From: Anaerovibrio sp. RM50 | Lineage (GTDB): Bacteria; Bacillota; Negativicutes; Selenomonadales; Selenomonadaceae | NCBI RefSeq assembly: GCF_000622005.1 | Contig: NZ_JHWV01000015.1 | Location: forward strand, 1-63,023 | Direction of reading: 5' to 3' | DNA length: 63,023 nt | Shown: positions 41,463-50,333 of the stretch, in pieces | Layout of the letters: the number at the start of each line of letters is the position of its first letter | Numbering within the stretch: the first letter of the stretch is position 1 | The notes under the pieces: model-generated | Told to the model about the DNA's origin: nothing | Databases searched by the model: none | The model's input: only the letters and a program-made list of their open reading frames with translations | Position numbers and translations under genes: made by a program

Positions 41463-42566
41463 TTAATCACGTAACAAATATTTTACCCTTTTATTATCTT
41501 TCAACGGCATATTCTTAGGCGGTATTTTAGCCAGCCCATTTAAGAAAAATAAAGTGCTGAAATTAACCCTTGGCAGGGAAGTATTCTCCAGCCATTTTTG
41601 ATTATCTTCTGAAAGCTCCCAATAGTTGTACAGGCCAATTTTTATGTATTTATCTATTTCCTTGTCCAAAGGTTCTCTACCAAAAATTTTTGAACGCCCT
41701 TCCCAATCACGAGGAGGTAAACCAATTTCGTCAAATGGGTGGCTGTAGCCGTTTTCTTTATTTAACCAATAATTATCCTCCATGTCATATCCATATATTT
41801 CTGCATGGGCTTGTGCCATGTACCAACGTAAATTACTATATAGGTCGTGCTCATATTCATCTGTATGAAGTCCGAAAAAATACAAATTGTATATTATAAA
41901 AGCCAGATCATGGTTTCTATAGGGCTCGCCCTTGAACTGCCAGAACACCAAATCTTTAATCACATTAATATCATAGCCAAGATGTTCACACAGTATTTCA
42001 ATTTCAAAGCTTGAGGTTTCATTCTCCCCCGCCAGCTCGGCACGTCTACTATCGATTTCCTCGCGTATCTGTTCTTTTAGAGTTTTCCGAAAATTAAAAT
42101 CAGCCTTCTCTATCAGGTGTTCATAATGGCTGTATGGAATTTCTATATCGCCGCGGGGCGTATTTATAACACAATCTACATCCTTATCAATATTAGTTTC
42201 TAATATTTCATTTGGACGGATATTGTCTTTTATAAATCCCCGTACATATCCCAAATATGTATCTGCTGCCGAATCATGGCCATTTATCAAATAATCTATA
42301 CTGGTATCCAAAATTGAAGCCATACGCTTTAAAGTGACAATAGACTGGGGCCACCTTTTCCCCTGCTCATACTGGCTATAGCTGGATAAAGGCATGGGAA
42401 GCAGTTTGGCAAAATCTCCCTGGGTCCTGAATTTTTCCTTCCGTTTCTCCTGAAGATGTTCACCGAATTTTACCATGGCACTTTCTTTTTCTTCGATTTC
42501 ATCTTTTTCTTCCATTTCTTCCATCTCTTCTATTTCTTCTTCGTATCTTTCATCTTTTTTTGCCAT
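41463..42566 (-). CDS. XRE-family regulator, paralogue of the 16 kb protein
   Basis: A 367-aa protein. It starts with a very acidic stretch (MAKKDERYEEEIEEMEEMEE), then a helix-turn-helix (FGEHLQEKRKEKFRTQGDFA, PLSSYSQYEQGKRWPQSIVT, LKRMASILDTSIDYLI). The 290-residue C-terminal part parallels the 16075-17067 protein (AADTYLGYVRGFI, LCEHLGYDINVIK, YIKIGLYNYWELSEDNQKWL). ATG 42566 has AAGGAG upstream. The operators at 42620-42661 suggest autoregulation. It heads the ClpP/coupling-protein/phosphoesterase operon. Confidence 0.83.
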   Translation of the reverse strand: MAKKDERYEEEIEEMEEMEEKDEIEEKESAMVKFGEHLQEKRKEKFRTQGDFAKLLPMPLSSYSQYEQGKRWPQSIVTLKRMASILDTSIDYLINGHDSAADTYLGYVRGFIKDNIRPNEILETNIDKDVDCVINTPRGDIEIPYSHYEHLIEKADFNFRKTLKEQIREEIDSRRAELAGENETSSFEIEILCEHLGYDINVIKDLVFWQFKGEPYRNHDLAFIIYNLYFFGLHTDEYEHDLYSNLRWYMAQAHAEIYGYDMEDNYWLNKENGYSHPFDEIGLPPRDWEGRSKIFGREPLDKEIDKYIKIGLYNYWELSEDNQKWLENTSLPRVNFSTLFFLNGLAKIPPKNMPLKDNKRVKYLLRD

Positions 42567-42619
42567 TGCAATCACGCTCCTTTTCTTGCTTCTAGTCTAA
42601 CAAATCGTCTTTGACTGTT

Positions 42620-42661
42620 CAATCAACGATTTGAATGTAAAAATTACTCATATTGAGTAAT
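42620..42661 (-). promoter_or_regulatory. Operator pair upstream of XRE gene 2
   Basis: CAATCAACGATTTGAATG (42620-42637), the shared motif, and ATTACTCATATTGAGTAAT (42643-42661), a perfect 8-bp-arm palindrome with a 3-base centre. Confidence 0.65.
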
Positions 42662-42671
42662 TGGAAAAAAT

Positions 42672-42709
42672 AAAAAAGGACTGTCACACTAAAAATTAGT
42701 GCACAGTCC
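42672..42709 (-). terminator. Rho-independent terminator of the fic gene
   Basis: GGACTGT (42678-42684) pairs with ACAGTCC (42703-42709), with an inner CACTAA/TTAGTG stem, and an A-rich run before it reads as a T-rich tail on the minus strand. It starts at the stop of the Fic gene. Confidence 0.75.
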
Positions 42710-43609
42710 CTATATTTTCATCTCACTTATTTTAAAATAATCCAACCAAACCTTAAATCTGTCCTGGGCCGTGCGGCAGGTGTCCAACAAATAGCCCGGT
42801 TCCTTTGTCCATTCTTTTAAGCCGCGATAATAATATCCCTTTAAATCATCACTGATAATAAATGGTGTAATGCCATTTCTTAAACATTCCTTGAACATTA
42901 TCAGTCTGCCTATACGCCCGTTGCCATCCTGAAATGGGTGAATCATTTCAAAATCATGATGAAACGCCACTATATCCTCAAAGGATTTCTCTTTCTCCGA
43001 ATTATATTTTTTTAGTAATTGTTTTATTTCCAATGACACCTTTTCCGGGGCAGTGGTGGCAAGACCGCCCACTTCGTTGGGCAGCCTCTTATAATCCCCC
43101 ACAGCAAACCATGATTTTCGGCTGTCAGAGGTACCCGACTTTAAGCACAAATGGAGTTGTTTTATAAAGGACTCACTTAGCTTATATCTGGCAGCATCTA
43201 TCAGCATATTAATACAACTAAAGTGATTGGCTGTTTCCACTATATCGTCCACGTTAACAGCATCACTGCCTGCGCCGATAGTATTTGTTTCAAAAATATA
43301 CCTGGTTTGGTCATGGGTGAGACTGCTGCCCTCAATGTGGTTGGAATTATAGGTTAATTCTATCTGGACCTTGTGATAGATACCGCCTTTTATTCCAGCC
43401 TCTTTTTCCTGTTGTAGTCTGGTCAGCAGATCGTCAGATATTTTGCCAGCCCGTGGTTTTCTGGGAGGTTTAGGGGCATCAGCAGGAATTTGCCAGATTT
43501 TGCCATCCAATACCGCGCCTCTCACCTTACCAGTTGCGCAATAATTTCTGGCACTTCTCTCCGATACCTTCCAATTGGAAGCCGCCTCGCTGACGTTTAC
43601 GTATTTCAT
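42710..43609 (-). CDS. Fic-family protein, class II (self-inhibited)
   Basis: A 299-aa protein. The N-terminal YVNVSEAASNWKVSERSARN and AVLDGKIWQIPADAPKP look like a MerR/excisionase-type helix-turn-helix. YNSNHIEGSSLTHDQTRYIF carries SxxxE(G), the inhibitory helix placed before the Fic core, as in class II. MIHPFQDGNGRIGRLIMF is the active site (HxFxxGNGR). It would AMPylate a target protein. The fused DNA-binding head suggests self-regulation through the repeats upstream (43664-43824). ATG 43609 has GGGGAGA upstream. Confidence 0.9.
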   Translation of the reverse strand: MKYVNVSEAASNWKVSERSARNYCATGKVRGAVLDGKIWQIPADAPKPPRKPRAGKISDDLLTRLQQEKEAGIKGGIYHKVQIELTYNSNHIEGSSLTHDQTRYIFETNTIGAGSDAVNVDDIVETANHFSCINMLIDAARYKLSESFIKQLHLCLKSGTSDSRKSWFAVGDYKRLPNEVGGLATTAPEKVSLEIKQLLKKYNSEKEKSFEDIVAFHHDFEMIHPFQDGNGRIGRLIMFKECLRNGITPFIISDDLKGYYYRGLKEWTKEPGYLLDTCRTAQDRFKVWLDYFKISEMKI

Positions 43610-43663
43610 ATTCTCTCCCCTCCCCTTATAAACTTCTACAAATCTCATGTAAATTATACCACA

Positions 43664-43720
43664 TATCGGCAAAATAAAGCGCGTTTTATTATGTATAATA
43701 TTGATTTTATTTTGCCGATA
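43664..43720. promoter_or_regulatory. Perfect 15-bp inverted repeat upstream of fic
   Basis: TATCGGCAAAATAAA (43664-43678) and TTTATTTTGCCGATA (43706-43720), with a 27-base spacer, are exact reverse complements. Minus-strand TATAAT at 43653-43658 could be the fic -10 box, which puts the near arm in the promoter. Probably an operator pair for fic. Confidence 0.7.
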
Positions 43721-43725
43721 ATATA

Positions 43726-43824
43726 ATTACAAAAATTACAACGATCTTTTGTAGTATTATTACACTTTTTACAGCGAACTTTTGTGGCATTGCTACACTT
43801 TTTACACCGAACTTTTGTGGCTGT
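43726..43824. repeat. Three tandem 33-bp repeats
   Basis: Units at 43726-43758, 43759-43791 and 43792-43824. Common core TTTTTACAnCGAACTTTTGT in the second and third units, with the first more diverged. They fill the gap between fic and the divergent zinc-ribbon gene (43610-43945 has no gene). They resemble iterons or multiple binding sites. Confidence 0.7.
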
Positions 43825-43945
43825 TTTTTATTGTCCATTTTTTTGCCCACATAGATATTGCCAACTTTTTCCCTTTGTAATAATATAAAATAAACTTGCA
43901 GATAAAGTGCAACGTGCCATATTTCCTTGGTGGGGAGGGTTGATT

Positions 43946-44605
43946 ATGAGTATTGAGGATACCCATTTATGGAAAGACTATTATGACGGGTGCGAGGAAG
44001 AGGGCTGGCAGGACGCGGATCCCTTTGACAAGGACTGTCAGGACATTTTTGATACCTATTATGATGAGGGGGAATTTTTCGGAGACGATATTTACGGTGA
44101 CGGACCGGAGGAAGATAATTACGACCCGGATTTTTTCGATGAACTGGATACTGATGACCCTGTGGAAAAAATCGCCCCTGCAGCCGGTCAGAGAACGAGA
44201 AATATTTATATTCCTATCATTGATAATAATCCCCGTAAACCGCTTCATTGCTGTCCAAAATGCCACAGCAATGCTGCCATACAATTAAAATTCATTTCCC
44301 AGCCCCCCAAGCTTGACTCCAGCCCCTTTGTTCACGGCTTTTATTTTGTTATTGCTGTTATCTTCACTTTAGTGGCCCTGCGCAGTGTTGTCGATATTGT
44401 GGCGGGTATCGATATTACGGGAAACATGGTGATTATCGGGGTAAGCGGCATTATCGCATGGTTTTCCGTCAGGGCGTACCAGTACAACAAGAAGCTGCAT
44501 GAGGAAAACTGCAAAGCCTACCAGCAGCAATGTGAATTATGGTCCCATGGCTTCAGATGCACAAAATGCGGCACCCATTACAACAAAACTAATGAAGACA
44601 AATAG
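43946..44605 (+). CDS. Acidic zinc-ribbon membrane protein
   Basis: A 219-aa protein. Residues 1-90 are very acidic (EEEGWQDADPFDKDCQDIFD). CCPKCHSN and, at the end, FRCTKCGTHYN give two CxxC pairs. Between them are two hydrophobic segments (FYFVIAVIFTLVALRSVV and MVIIGVSGIIAWFSVRAY). GGGGAGGG lies 7 bases before ATG 43946. The product likely sits in the inner membrane with a zinc-bound cytosolic face. Function unknown. Confidence 0.72.
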   Translation: MSIEDTHLWKDYYDGCEEEGWQDADPFDKDCQDIFDTYYDEGEFFGDDIYGDGPEEDNYDPDFFDELDTDDPVEKIAPAAGQRTRNIYIPIIDNNPRKPLHCCPKCHSNAAIQLKFISQPPKLDSSPFVHGFYFVIAVIFTLVALRSVVDIVAGIDITGNMVIIGVSGIIAWFSVRAYQYNKKLHEENCKAYQQQCELWSHGFRCTKCGTHYNKTNEDK

Positions 44606-44640
44606 GGATTAACCCAATATTACAGCGGGATATTACAACC

Positions 44641-45120
44641 ATGAAAATTATTACAGTAAAAGACAGATCAAAAGAGCTGATAGAGGACCTCACCACTGTC
44701 TGGGAGAAATCAGTCAGGGCCTCCCATTTATTTCTGAAGGAGGCTGAAATCATCGAAATAAAGGAATTTATTCCCCAGGCATTACAGGCTGTTCCAACTC
44801 TGGTTATTGCCATAAATGACAAGGAAATGCCCGTGGGCTTCATGGGAACCTCCACTGGGAAGCTGGAAATGCTGTTCCTGGCCCCGGAGGAATGGGACAA
44901 TGGCCTTGGAAGAAGGCTGGTACAGTATTGCGTAAATGAGCTCTCCGTCAATGAAGTGACGGTAAACGAGGAAAATCCCAAGGCCCGTGGCTTCTATGAA
45001 AAAATGGGCTTTACTGCCTACAAGCACTCTGATCTTGATGAACAGGGGAAACCACACCCTATTCTCTATATGAAGCTGAATAATTCTATAAATAAACGAC
45101 AAAAGCCGGAAACAGGCTGA
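44641..45120 (+). CDS. GNAT-family N-acetyltransferase (YjaB-like)
   Basis: A 159-aa protein: VWEKSVRASHLFLKEAEI, LEMLFLAPEEWDNGLGRRLV (acetyl-CoA-binding Q/RxxGxG/A pattern as GLGRRL), and VNEENPKARGFYEKMGFTAY. It looks like E. coli YjaB in length and motif order (W..SV.ATH.FL, NEQN..A..FY.K.GF). Substrate unknown. Its 3' end forms part of a bidirectional terminator. Confidence 0.85.
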   Translation: MKIITVKDRSKELIEDLTTVWEKSVRASHLFLKEAEIIEIKEFIPQALQAVPTLVIAINDKEMPVGFMGTSTGKLEMLFLAPEEWDNGLGRRLVQYCVNELSVNEVTVNEENPKARGFYEKMGFTAYKHSDLDEQGKPHPILYMKLNNSINKRQKPETG

Positions 45121-45160
45121 TATCCAATGGATACCAATCTGCCTCCGGCTAATTTTATTA
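45104..45160. terminator. Bidirectional terminator
   Basis: AGCCGG (45104-45109) and CCGGCT (45145-45150), with an inner AGGC/GCCT pair, lie between convergent genes. AAAA precedes and AATTTTATT follows. Confidence 0.65.
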
Positions 45161-45207
45161 GCTTATTTTTTTATCCGTATACTACATTAAAAAATAAGGT
45201 TTTGCTC

Positions 45208-45624
45208 TTAGGCGTAGATATTGCCCTGGCCGTCGTCCTTGGTGGTAAAGCCAATAATGCCCTCTACCAATGCCAAAATAGCTGGGATACCGGTCCAGCA
45301 GAGCAAAATATAAATTATGCCCCACATGGTTTTGCCAGTATAGAATTTGTGAATGCCGAAGCCACCCACGAAAATTGCCAACAGACCATAAGCGATCTTG
45401 TTAACCAGCTTTTTCTCATCGCCCAGGCCCCATGCAGTGCCTGCCATACCGCCACCCTGGAACTGATCGCCGTACTGGCCCTGCTGGAACGGGTTATTCT
45501 GCTGATACTCATTAGTAGCGTTTACTTCGGTTGACAGATCATCCTGAACACTGGCACCACAATTTGGGCAAAAAGCAGTGTTATCTTCAACGGACTGACC
45601 ACAATTTTTACAGAACTTAGACAT
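45208..45624 (-). CDS. TM2-domain protein with zinc ribbon
   Basis: A 138-aa protein. MSKFCKNCGQSVEDNTAFCP then NCG is a zinc ribbon. A Gln/Gly/Asn-rich linker follows, then the TM2 domain: VNKIAYGLLAIFVGGFGIHK, FYTGKTMWGIIYILLCWTGI, PAILALVEGIIGF, with the GxHxFY motif between the two membrane helices. Common membrane protein, function unclear. The ATG follows a GGAGG site. Confidence 0.88.
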   Translation of the reverse strand: MSKFCKNCGQSVEDNTAFCPNCGASVQDDLSTEVNATNEYQQNNPFQQGQYGDQFQGGGMAGTAWGLGDEKKLVNKIAYGLLAIFVGGFGIHKFYTGKTMWGIIYILLCWTGIPAILALVEGIIGFTTKDDGQGNIYA

Positions 45625-45714
45625 ACATTACCTCCACATAATAAAAATAAATGAATATATGATTACTTATATGCATTATACCATAAATCAAGAATTTTTC
45701 AGTAAAAGTTTTCC

Positions 45715-46386
45715 TTACTCCCCTGACAAAACCACCTGTCTGAATTTTGCCATTACCTCTTTGGAGCCTATGGCAAAAATCTTGTCTCCCTCACAGAATT
45801 TATAGGTTGGTGGCGGCGTAATCAGGGTTTTCCCCTCATGGATAATGGCGATAATATTTAGCCCAAACTTGGCTCGGAGATTGGCTTGTACCAAATCCTT
45901 TCCCCACATCTCCTCCGGCACATTGAAATTAATAATTTTAATATCCCCGTCTATTTCAATGTAATCCTGCACATTAGGCGCCACCATGTGAATTGCCAGG
46001 CGCTGGGCCATTTCCCGCTCGGAAAATACAATTTTAGTGGCTCCCATTTTTTTCGCCATTTCCGCATGGCGTTCATCAATGGCCTTTACCACTATATCCG
46101 GAATATTCCGCTCCTTGCATAGCATAGTGGCCATAAGGCTGGCCTCCAGATTTTTGGTGGCAATAATAACAGTATCAAAGCTCTCCATTCCCGCCTGATC
46201 AAAGGCTCTGGAATCACGTATATCAAAGCTCACAATTCTTGAGACCTGATCCGCCAATTTGCTCACCAGATTTACATCCACGTCCACACACAAAACTTCA
46301 TAGCCCATTTTTTCCAGGGTTTCGGCCAGACTGATGCCAAACCGGCCCATGCCCAAAATTGCGAATTGTTTTTTTGTGCTTACCAT
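45715..46386 (-). CDS. ktrA: Potassium uptake regulatory subunit KtrA
   Basis: A 223-aa protein: KKQFAILGMGRFGISLAETL (Rossmann GxGxxG), VLCVDVDVN, TVIIATKNLEASLMATMLCK form the RCK-N domain. IEIDGDIKIINFNVPEEMWG through FCEGDKIFAIGSKEVMAKF is the RCK-C domain. This is the cytosolic nucleotide-binding gate of the KtrAB potassium channel. It lies 10 bases after ktrB in the same transcript. c-di-AMP and ATP/ADP binding are known for the family and not visible here. Confidence 0.92.
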   Translation of the reverse strand: MVSTKKQFAILGMGRFGISLAETLEKMGYEVLCVDVDVNLVSKLADQVSRIVSFDIRDSRAFDQAGMESFDTVIIATKNLEASLMATMLCKERNIPDIVVKAIDERHAEMAKKMGATKIVFSEREMAQRLAIHMVAPNVQDYIEIDGDIKIINFNVPEEMWGKDLVQANLRAKFGLNIIAIIHEGKTLITPPPTYKFCEGDKIFAIGSKEVMAKFRQVVLSGE

Positions 46387-46396
46387 ATTCTTTACC

Positions 46397-47770
46397 TCAA
46401 CCTATCATAACATTGCCCTCTGGATATTTAATGAGGGACTCTTCCTGCTTGATAACAGCCATAATAAATGTCAGAATGCCCACTCTGCCCATGAGCATGG
46501 TAAGGGACAGCAGCAGCTTGCCCCACATATCCCAGTCGTTGGTGATACCAATTCCCATGCCCACAGTACCAAAGGCCGATACGGTTTCAAATATTACCGC
46601 GCCCAGCTCATGAACCTCACCGTCAATAACTGACAGCAATATTCCCGCTGACACCACCCAAATAGTAGCTATGGTAAAAATTGCATAGGCCTGCACCTGG
46701 AGGCTTTTGCTTATTTCACGTCCAAAAATCACATTTTCCCGCTTTCCCCTGACCACGGACCACATGGACAGCATAACTATAAAAAATGTTGTGCTCTTAA
46801 TTCCTCCGCCAGTAGACAATGGGGAAGCGCCGATAAACATAAGAATAATCATAACCAGCTTGGTAATCTGGGTTGCTGCCCCCAGATCAAAGGTGTTGAA
46901 TCCCGCAGTTCGGCAGGATATGGAGGTGAAAAAGGACTGGGCCAGCTGCACAGAAAGAGGCAGATCCCCCAATGTCTTAGGATTTTGACTGTCCACCAAA
47001 AATATCAAAAGGCCCCCCAGCACAATAAGAAACGCCGTACTGGCAAGAACCATCTGGGTGTGAAGGGTAAATTTCCGCCAGCGACGGTTCTGCAACACAT
47101 CATACATCACCGTAAAGCCGATACCCCCCAGAACTATCAGGGACCCCAGACAGCCCATCAAAAAGAAATCGTCCCCCCGCCTGGTCAGACTGTCATAATT
47201 GCCGAATAAATCAAAGCCCGCGTTACAGAAGGCGGAAACAGAATGGAAAATCCCATAGCCGATACATTCCCAGCCATATTCGGGATAAAAATGCCAGGAT
47301 AACAGCACCGCAAAGATGCCCTCCACTATAAAGGTGTATTTAATCATGCGGCGTATCAATGGAAACATGCCCTCTCTGGAGCTCTGGTTAAGGGACTCCT
47401 GCAGCACCTGGGTTTCCGACTGGCGAAAGCGGTAGCCCATGCTGTGAACCACCAAAGTTCCCAGAGTCATTATTCCCAGGCCCCCCACCTGTATAAGAAG
47501 AAGCATCACTATCTTGCCGAAGAGGGTCAGATCATTCTTCAGATCCGTCACCGTTAGCCCCGTCACGCAGGAGGCAGAAGTGGACACAAAAAGGGCATCC
47601 ACAGGGTGAAGCCCCATATTATTGGTGGTACTGATGGGCAAGGTCAAAAGTAAAGTGCCAAGGCCTATCATCAGCACAAAGCTCAGACAAATTATCTGAT
47701 TGGGCTTCATGCGGAAGCTGTTTTGAATATTTATGGCATCCTGCCTTCTAAATTTCGGTCCCAAATGCAT
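46397..47770 (-). CDS. ktrB: Potassium uptake channel subunit KtrB/TrkH-type
   Basis: A 457-aa integral membrane protein with four M1-P-M2 repeats. Selectivity loops are visible as TSASCVTGLTVTD, SAFCNAGFDLFGNYD, SCRTAGFNTFDLGA and VSAFGTVGMGIGITND. Start at ATG 47770, with MHLGPKFRRQDAINIQN before the first helix. Forms the pore to which KtrA binds. Confidence 0.93.
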   Translation of the reverse strand: MHLGPKFRRQDAINIQNSFRMKPNQIICLSFVLMIGLGTLLLTLPISTTNNMGLHPVDALFVSTSASCVTGLTVTDLKNDLTLFGKIVMLLLIQVGGLGIMTLGTLVVHSMGYRFRQSETQVLQESLNQSSREGMFPLIRRMIKYTFIVEGIFAVLLSWHFYPEYGWECIGYGIFHSVSAFCNAGFDLFGNYDSLTRRGDDFFLMGCLGSLIVLGGIGFTVMYDVLQNRRWRKFTLHTQMVLASTAFLIVLGGLLIFLVDSQNPKTLGDLPLSVQLAQSFFTSISCRTAGFNTFDLGAATQITKLVMIILMFIGASPLSTGGGIKSTTFFIVMLSMWSVVRGKRENVIFGREISKSLQVQAYAIFTIATIWVVSAGILLSVIDGEVHELGAVIFETVSAFGTVGMGIGITNDWDMWGKLLLSLTMLMGRVGILTFIMAVIKQEESLIKYPEGNVMIG

Positions 47771-47844
47771 TTTATCTCTTCACAACCTTTTCCCCGGATT
47801 TTGGTTGATATATTGCTTAAATTTTTAATCACATTTAATTATTT

Positions 47845-48174
47845 TTATAACATATACTGATTCAAAAGCCAATATGCTGCAAGGCCCACGATAATACTGT
47901 ACGCAAGATTTTTTGTCTTTGCGGCCACAATTAGCACAGGAATGGCGGCCAAAAATTCCACATTGGTCCAGCTGAATCTAAAGCCGCTGCTGGCGTCACC
48001 AAAAATCGACACGAAAATCAGGGCACCAAATACCGCCGTGGGCACGTATTTCAGCCAGAGGGACAGGAAGGTTGGCAATGGGCGTCTCCCCAAAACTGCC
48101 AATGGCAATATGCGGGAAATATAAGAAGAACAAAACAGCCCGAAAATGCAGATCAAGATATCCGTATAGCTCAT
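47845..48174 (-). CDS. azlD: Branched-chain amino acid export subunit AzlD
   Basis: A 109-aa membrane protein with about four helices (DILICIFGLFCSSYISRILP, LWLKYVPTAVFGALIFVSIF, ILVAAKTKNLAYSIIVGLAA). It follows azlC with a 4-base ATGA overlap and is the small partner of the AzlCD exporter. Confidence 0.9.
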   Translation of the reverse strand: MSYTDILICIFGLFCSSYISRILPLAVLGRRPLPTFLSLWLKYVPTAVFGALIFVSIFGDASSGFRFSWTNVEFLAAIPVLIVAAKTKNLAYSIIVGLAAYWLLNQYML

Positions 48175-48866
48175 TTCTTCTCTACCCCCTCACCATTATC
48201 TATTACTGCCCCCACAATGGCCGCCACAACGGTGGCCACCACCACGTTGAGCATATTGTCCAGCCACAATGAAAGCAACAGGGCCAGTCCACCGCCCAGC
48301 ACACCGATACCAACCAGCTTGGCGGATTTAAAGTGGAATGACCAGAGGCCAATAAACATAGCAATAAGGGCATAGCTTACGAGCCCCGTATCAATATAAA
48401 TGGCGCTGCCCAGCAGCACCCCCGCCACTGTGGCCAGCATCCAGCTCATGTGGGCCAGAAAGTTAAGGCCCGCCGCCTTTTTCGGATTCCAGTCACTGCC
48501 ATGCTTCTGGAATTCGATACTGTTCACAGCGAAGGTCTCGTCCACGATTTCCTGGGCGTAAAACATACGATAGAGCAGGGATTCCTTGGAAATATACTGA
48601 TTTAAAATAAGTCCGTACAGCATGTGCCGCAGATTTACAATACCTACAGTAATAACAATGGGAATAATGGCCGTGCCCGCACCGATCATGGCAAGGGCAA
48701 TAAACTGACCGCTGCCGGCAAAGAGGAAAATGGACATCATGGCCATCAAAAAGGCATCCATTCCCACCTTTTCCCCCAAAATACCGCAGGCCACTCCCAG
48801 GGGTATATAGCCAAAGCAAATGGGCCATACCGCCTTGAAAACCTGTTTATTAAAATATGCACCCAT
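48171..48866 (-). CDS. azlC: Branched-chain amino acid export subunit AzlC
   Basis: A 231-aa protein: FKAVWPICFGYIPLGVACGI, MMSIFLFAGSGQFIALAMIG, VGIVNLRHMLYGLIL and ETFAVNS, the AzlC blocks, with about seven membrane helices. It exports branched-chain amino acids or analogues together with AzlD. GGGGAGG precedes the ATG. Confidence 0.92.
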   Translation of the reverse strand: MGAYFNKQVFKAVWPICFGYIPLGVACGILGEKVGMDAFLMAMMSIFLFAGSGQFIALAMIGAGTAIIPIVITVGIVNLRHMLYGLILNQYISKESLLYRMFYAQEIVDETFAVNSIEFQKHGSDWNPKKAAGLNFLAHMSWMLATVAGVLLGSAIYIDTGLVSYALIAMFIGLWSFHFKSAKLVGIGVLGGGLALLLSLWLDNMLNVVVATVVAAIVGAVIDNGEGVEKK

Positions 48867-48955
48867 AAATAGATTTTCCTCCCCACATCAATATATAAAC
48901 ATTTAAATAACATTAGATTAATGCTATTAAACCTGATCATCAGTATCACATAATA

Positions 48956-50191
48956 TCAAAAATCGACAAAATTGCCCTTGGTGAAAATCTTCACTGTGCT
49001 ACCGTCAGCCCTGGTGCCCACAATTTCCATGTCCTCAGTGCCAATCATAAAGTCTTCGTGCACCAGAGAATCATTCACCCCGTGCTGAAGGAGCTCCACC
49101 GTATCCATCTTCTCCCCGCCCTCAAGACAGGTTGGATATGCCTTGCCGAAGGCCAGATGGCAGGCGGCATTTTCATCGAAAAGGGTATTGTAGAAAAGGA
49201 TTCCGCTGTTGGATATTGGGGAATCATAAGGCACCAGAGCCACCTCTCCCAGATACTTTGCCCCCTCATCGGTGTCCAGAAGCTGCTTTAAAACCTCCTG
49301 ACCCTTGGTGGCACTATATTCCACCACTTTTCCGTCCTTGAATACCAAGCGTATGCCATCTATAACATTTCCCTGATAAATAAGTGGCTTGGAGGCGTAA
49401 ACCACACCATCTACACCATTTCTGTCCGGCAGGGAATAAACCTCCTCAGTAGGCATATTGGCCACAAATTCCACCTTGTCCGCAGCTATTTCCGCACCGC
49501 CGGCCCAAATATGGCCCTTTGGCAGCTTGACTGTAAGGTCTGTGCCCAAACCGCTGGTATAGTGGAGAGACACCAGCTTTTCCCCATTAAGGAAATCCGT
49601 TGCCTTCTTCATAAAAGCAGTATGCTTGCTCCAGACCTCAATAGGGTCATTTTTTTCGTCAATACGAACAGCAGAGAAAATCGCCTGCCACAGCTTGGCC
49701 ACAGCCTCATCCTCATTTTCAGCCTCCTTAAATACCTTGGAAGCCCAGGCAGGAGTAGGAATAGAGACCACACACCAACGAAGCTCATTATTCATAAGAG
49801 CCCCTCTATATTCCAGCAGGGCCTGTCCTGCCGCCATCTGGGCACGGCGCAGCTTATCCTGCTCCACTCCCTTAAAAATAGAAGGATCAGAGGCATGTAT
49901 GGAAATAATAGCTGCTCCCTTTTCCTTGAAGCTCATGAACATATCGTAACGATACTGAGGGAACTCATCAAAAATTTCATTGGCAGCACCATCAAAACGG
50001 ATGCGTGAAAATTTCTCATCGCTCCAGTTAATCTTCACATCGGAGCATCCGGCCTCAAAGCCTTCCTTAGCCACACGACGGGCAAAATCAGCACATTCAA
50101 TTGGAGAATTGATTACCAACAGCTGTCCCTTTTGCAGGTTTACACCAGTTTTAACCACCAATTTTGCATATTTATTTAAAAGTTTATCCAT
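48956..50191 (-). CDS. M29-family metalloaminopeptidase
   Basis: A 411-aa protein of the AmpS/PepS family. The metal ligands lie in NMPTEEVYSLPDRNGVDGVV (two Glu), VALVPYDSPIS, LFYNTLFDENAACHLAFG and NDSLVHEDFMIGTEDMEIVG (His and Asp). It removes N-terminal residues from peptides in the cytosol. Single gene with its own spacing; housekeeping. Confidence 0.93.
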   Translation of the reverse strand: MDKLLNKYAKLVVKTGVNLQKGQLLVINSPIECADFARRVAKEGFEAGCSDVKINWSDEKFSRIRFDGAANEIFDEFPQYRYDMFMSFKEKGAAIISIHASDPSIFKGVEQDKLRRAQMAAGQALLEYRGALMNNELRWCVVSIPTPAWASKVFKEAENEDEAVAKLWQAIFSAVRIDEKNDPIEVWSKHTAFMKKATDFLNGEKLVSLHYTSGLGTDLTVKLPKGHIWAGGAEIAADKVEFVANMPTEEVYSLPDRNGVDGVVYASKPLIYQGNVIDGIRLVFKDGKVVEYSATKGQEVLKQLLDTDEGAKYLGEVALVPYDSPISNSGILFYNTLFDENAACHLAFGKAYPTCLEGGEKMDTVELLQHGVNDSLVHEDFMIGTEDMEIVGTRADGSTVKIFTKGNFVDF

Positions 50192-50333
50192 AAAACTACT
50201 CCTTGTAATTAGTATTTAAACATTATAGACTATATTATACCTTAAATTTATTCCTTGCAACATAAAGAAAAATTTGAACATTTGCGGTATAATTATTAAA
50301 AGAGCACATTTTTTTATAAAAGGAGGGCACTTT

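Noticed and set aside
40500-41474. A 324-codon plus-strand open frame
   Set aside because: Antisense to the coupling-protein and ClpP-like genes, both well supported; composition is that of a shadow frame.
42710-43609. Fic protein as partner of the VbhA gene at 1.6 kb
   Set aside because: This Fic protein has its own SxxxEG inhibitory helix (class II) and lies 41 kb away, so it does not need a separate VbhA.
43726-43824. Possible CRISPR array
   Set aside because: The 33-bp units are contiguous with no unique spacers, and no cas genes are present.
45127-45534. A plus-strand frame after the GNAT gene
   Set aside because: It lies antisense to the TM2 protein, starts inside a terminator and has no family match.
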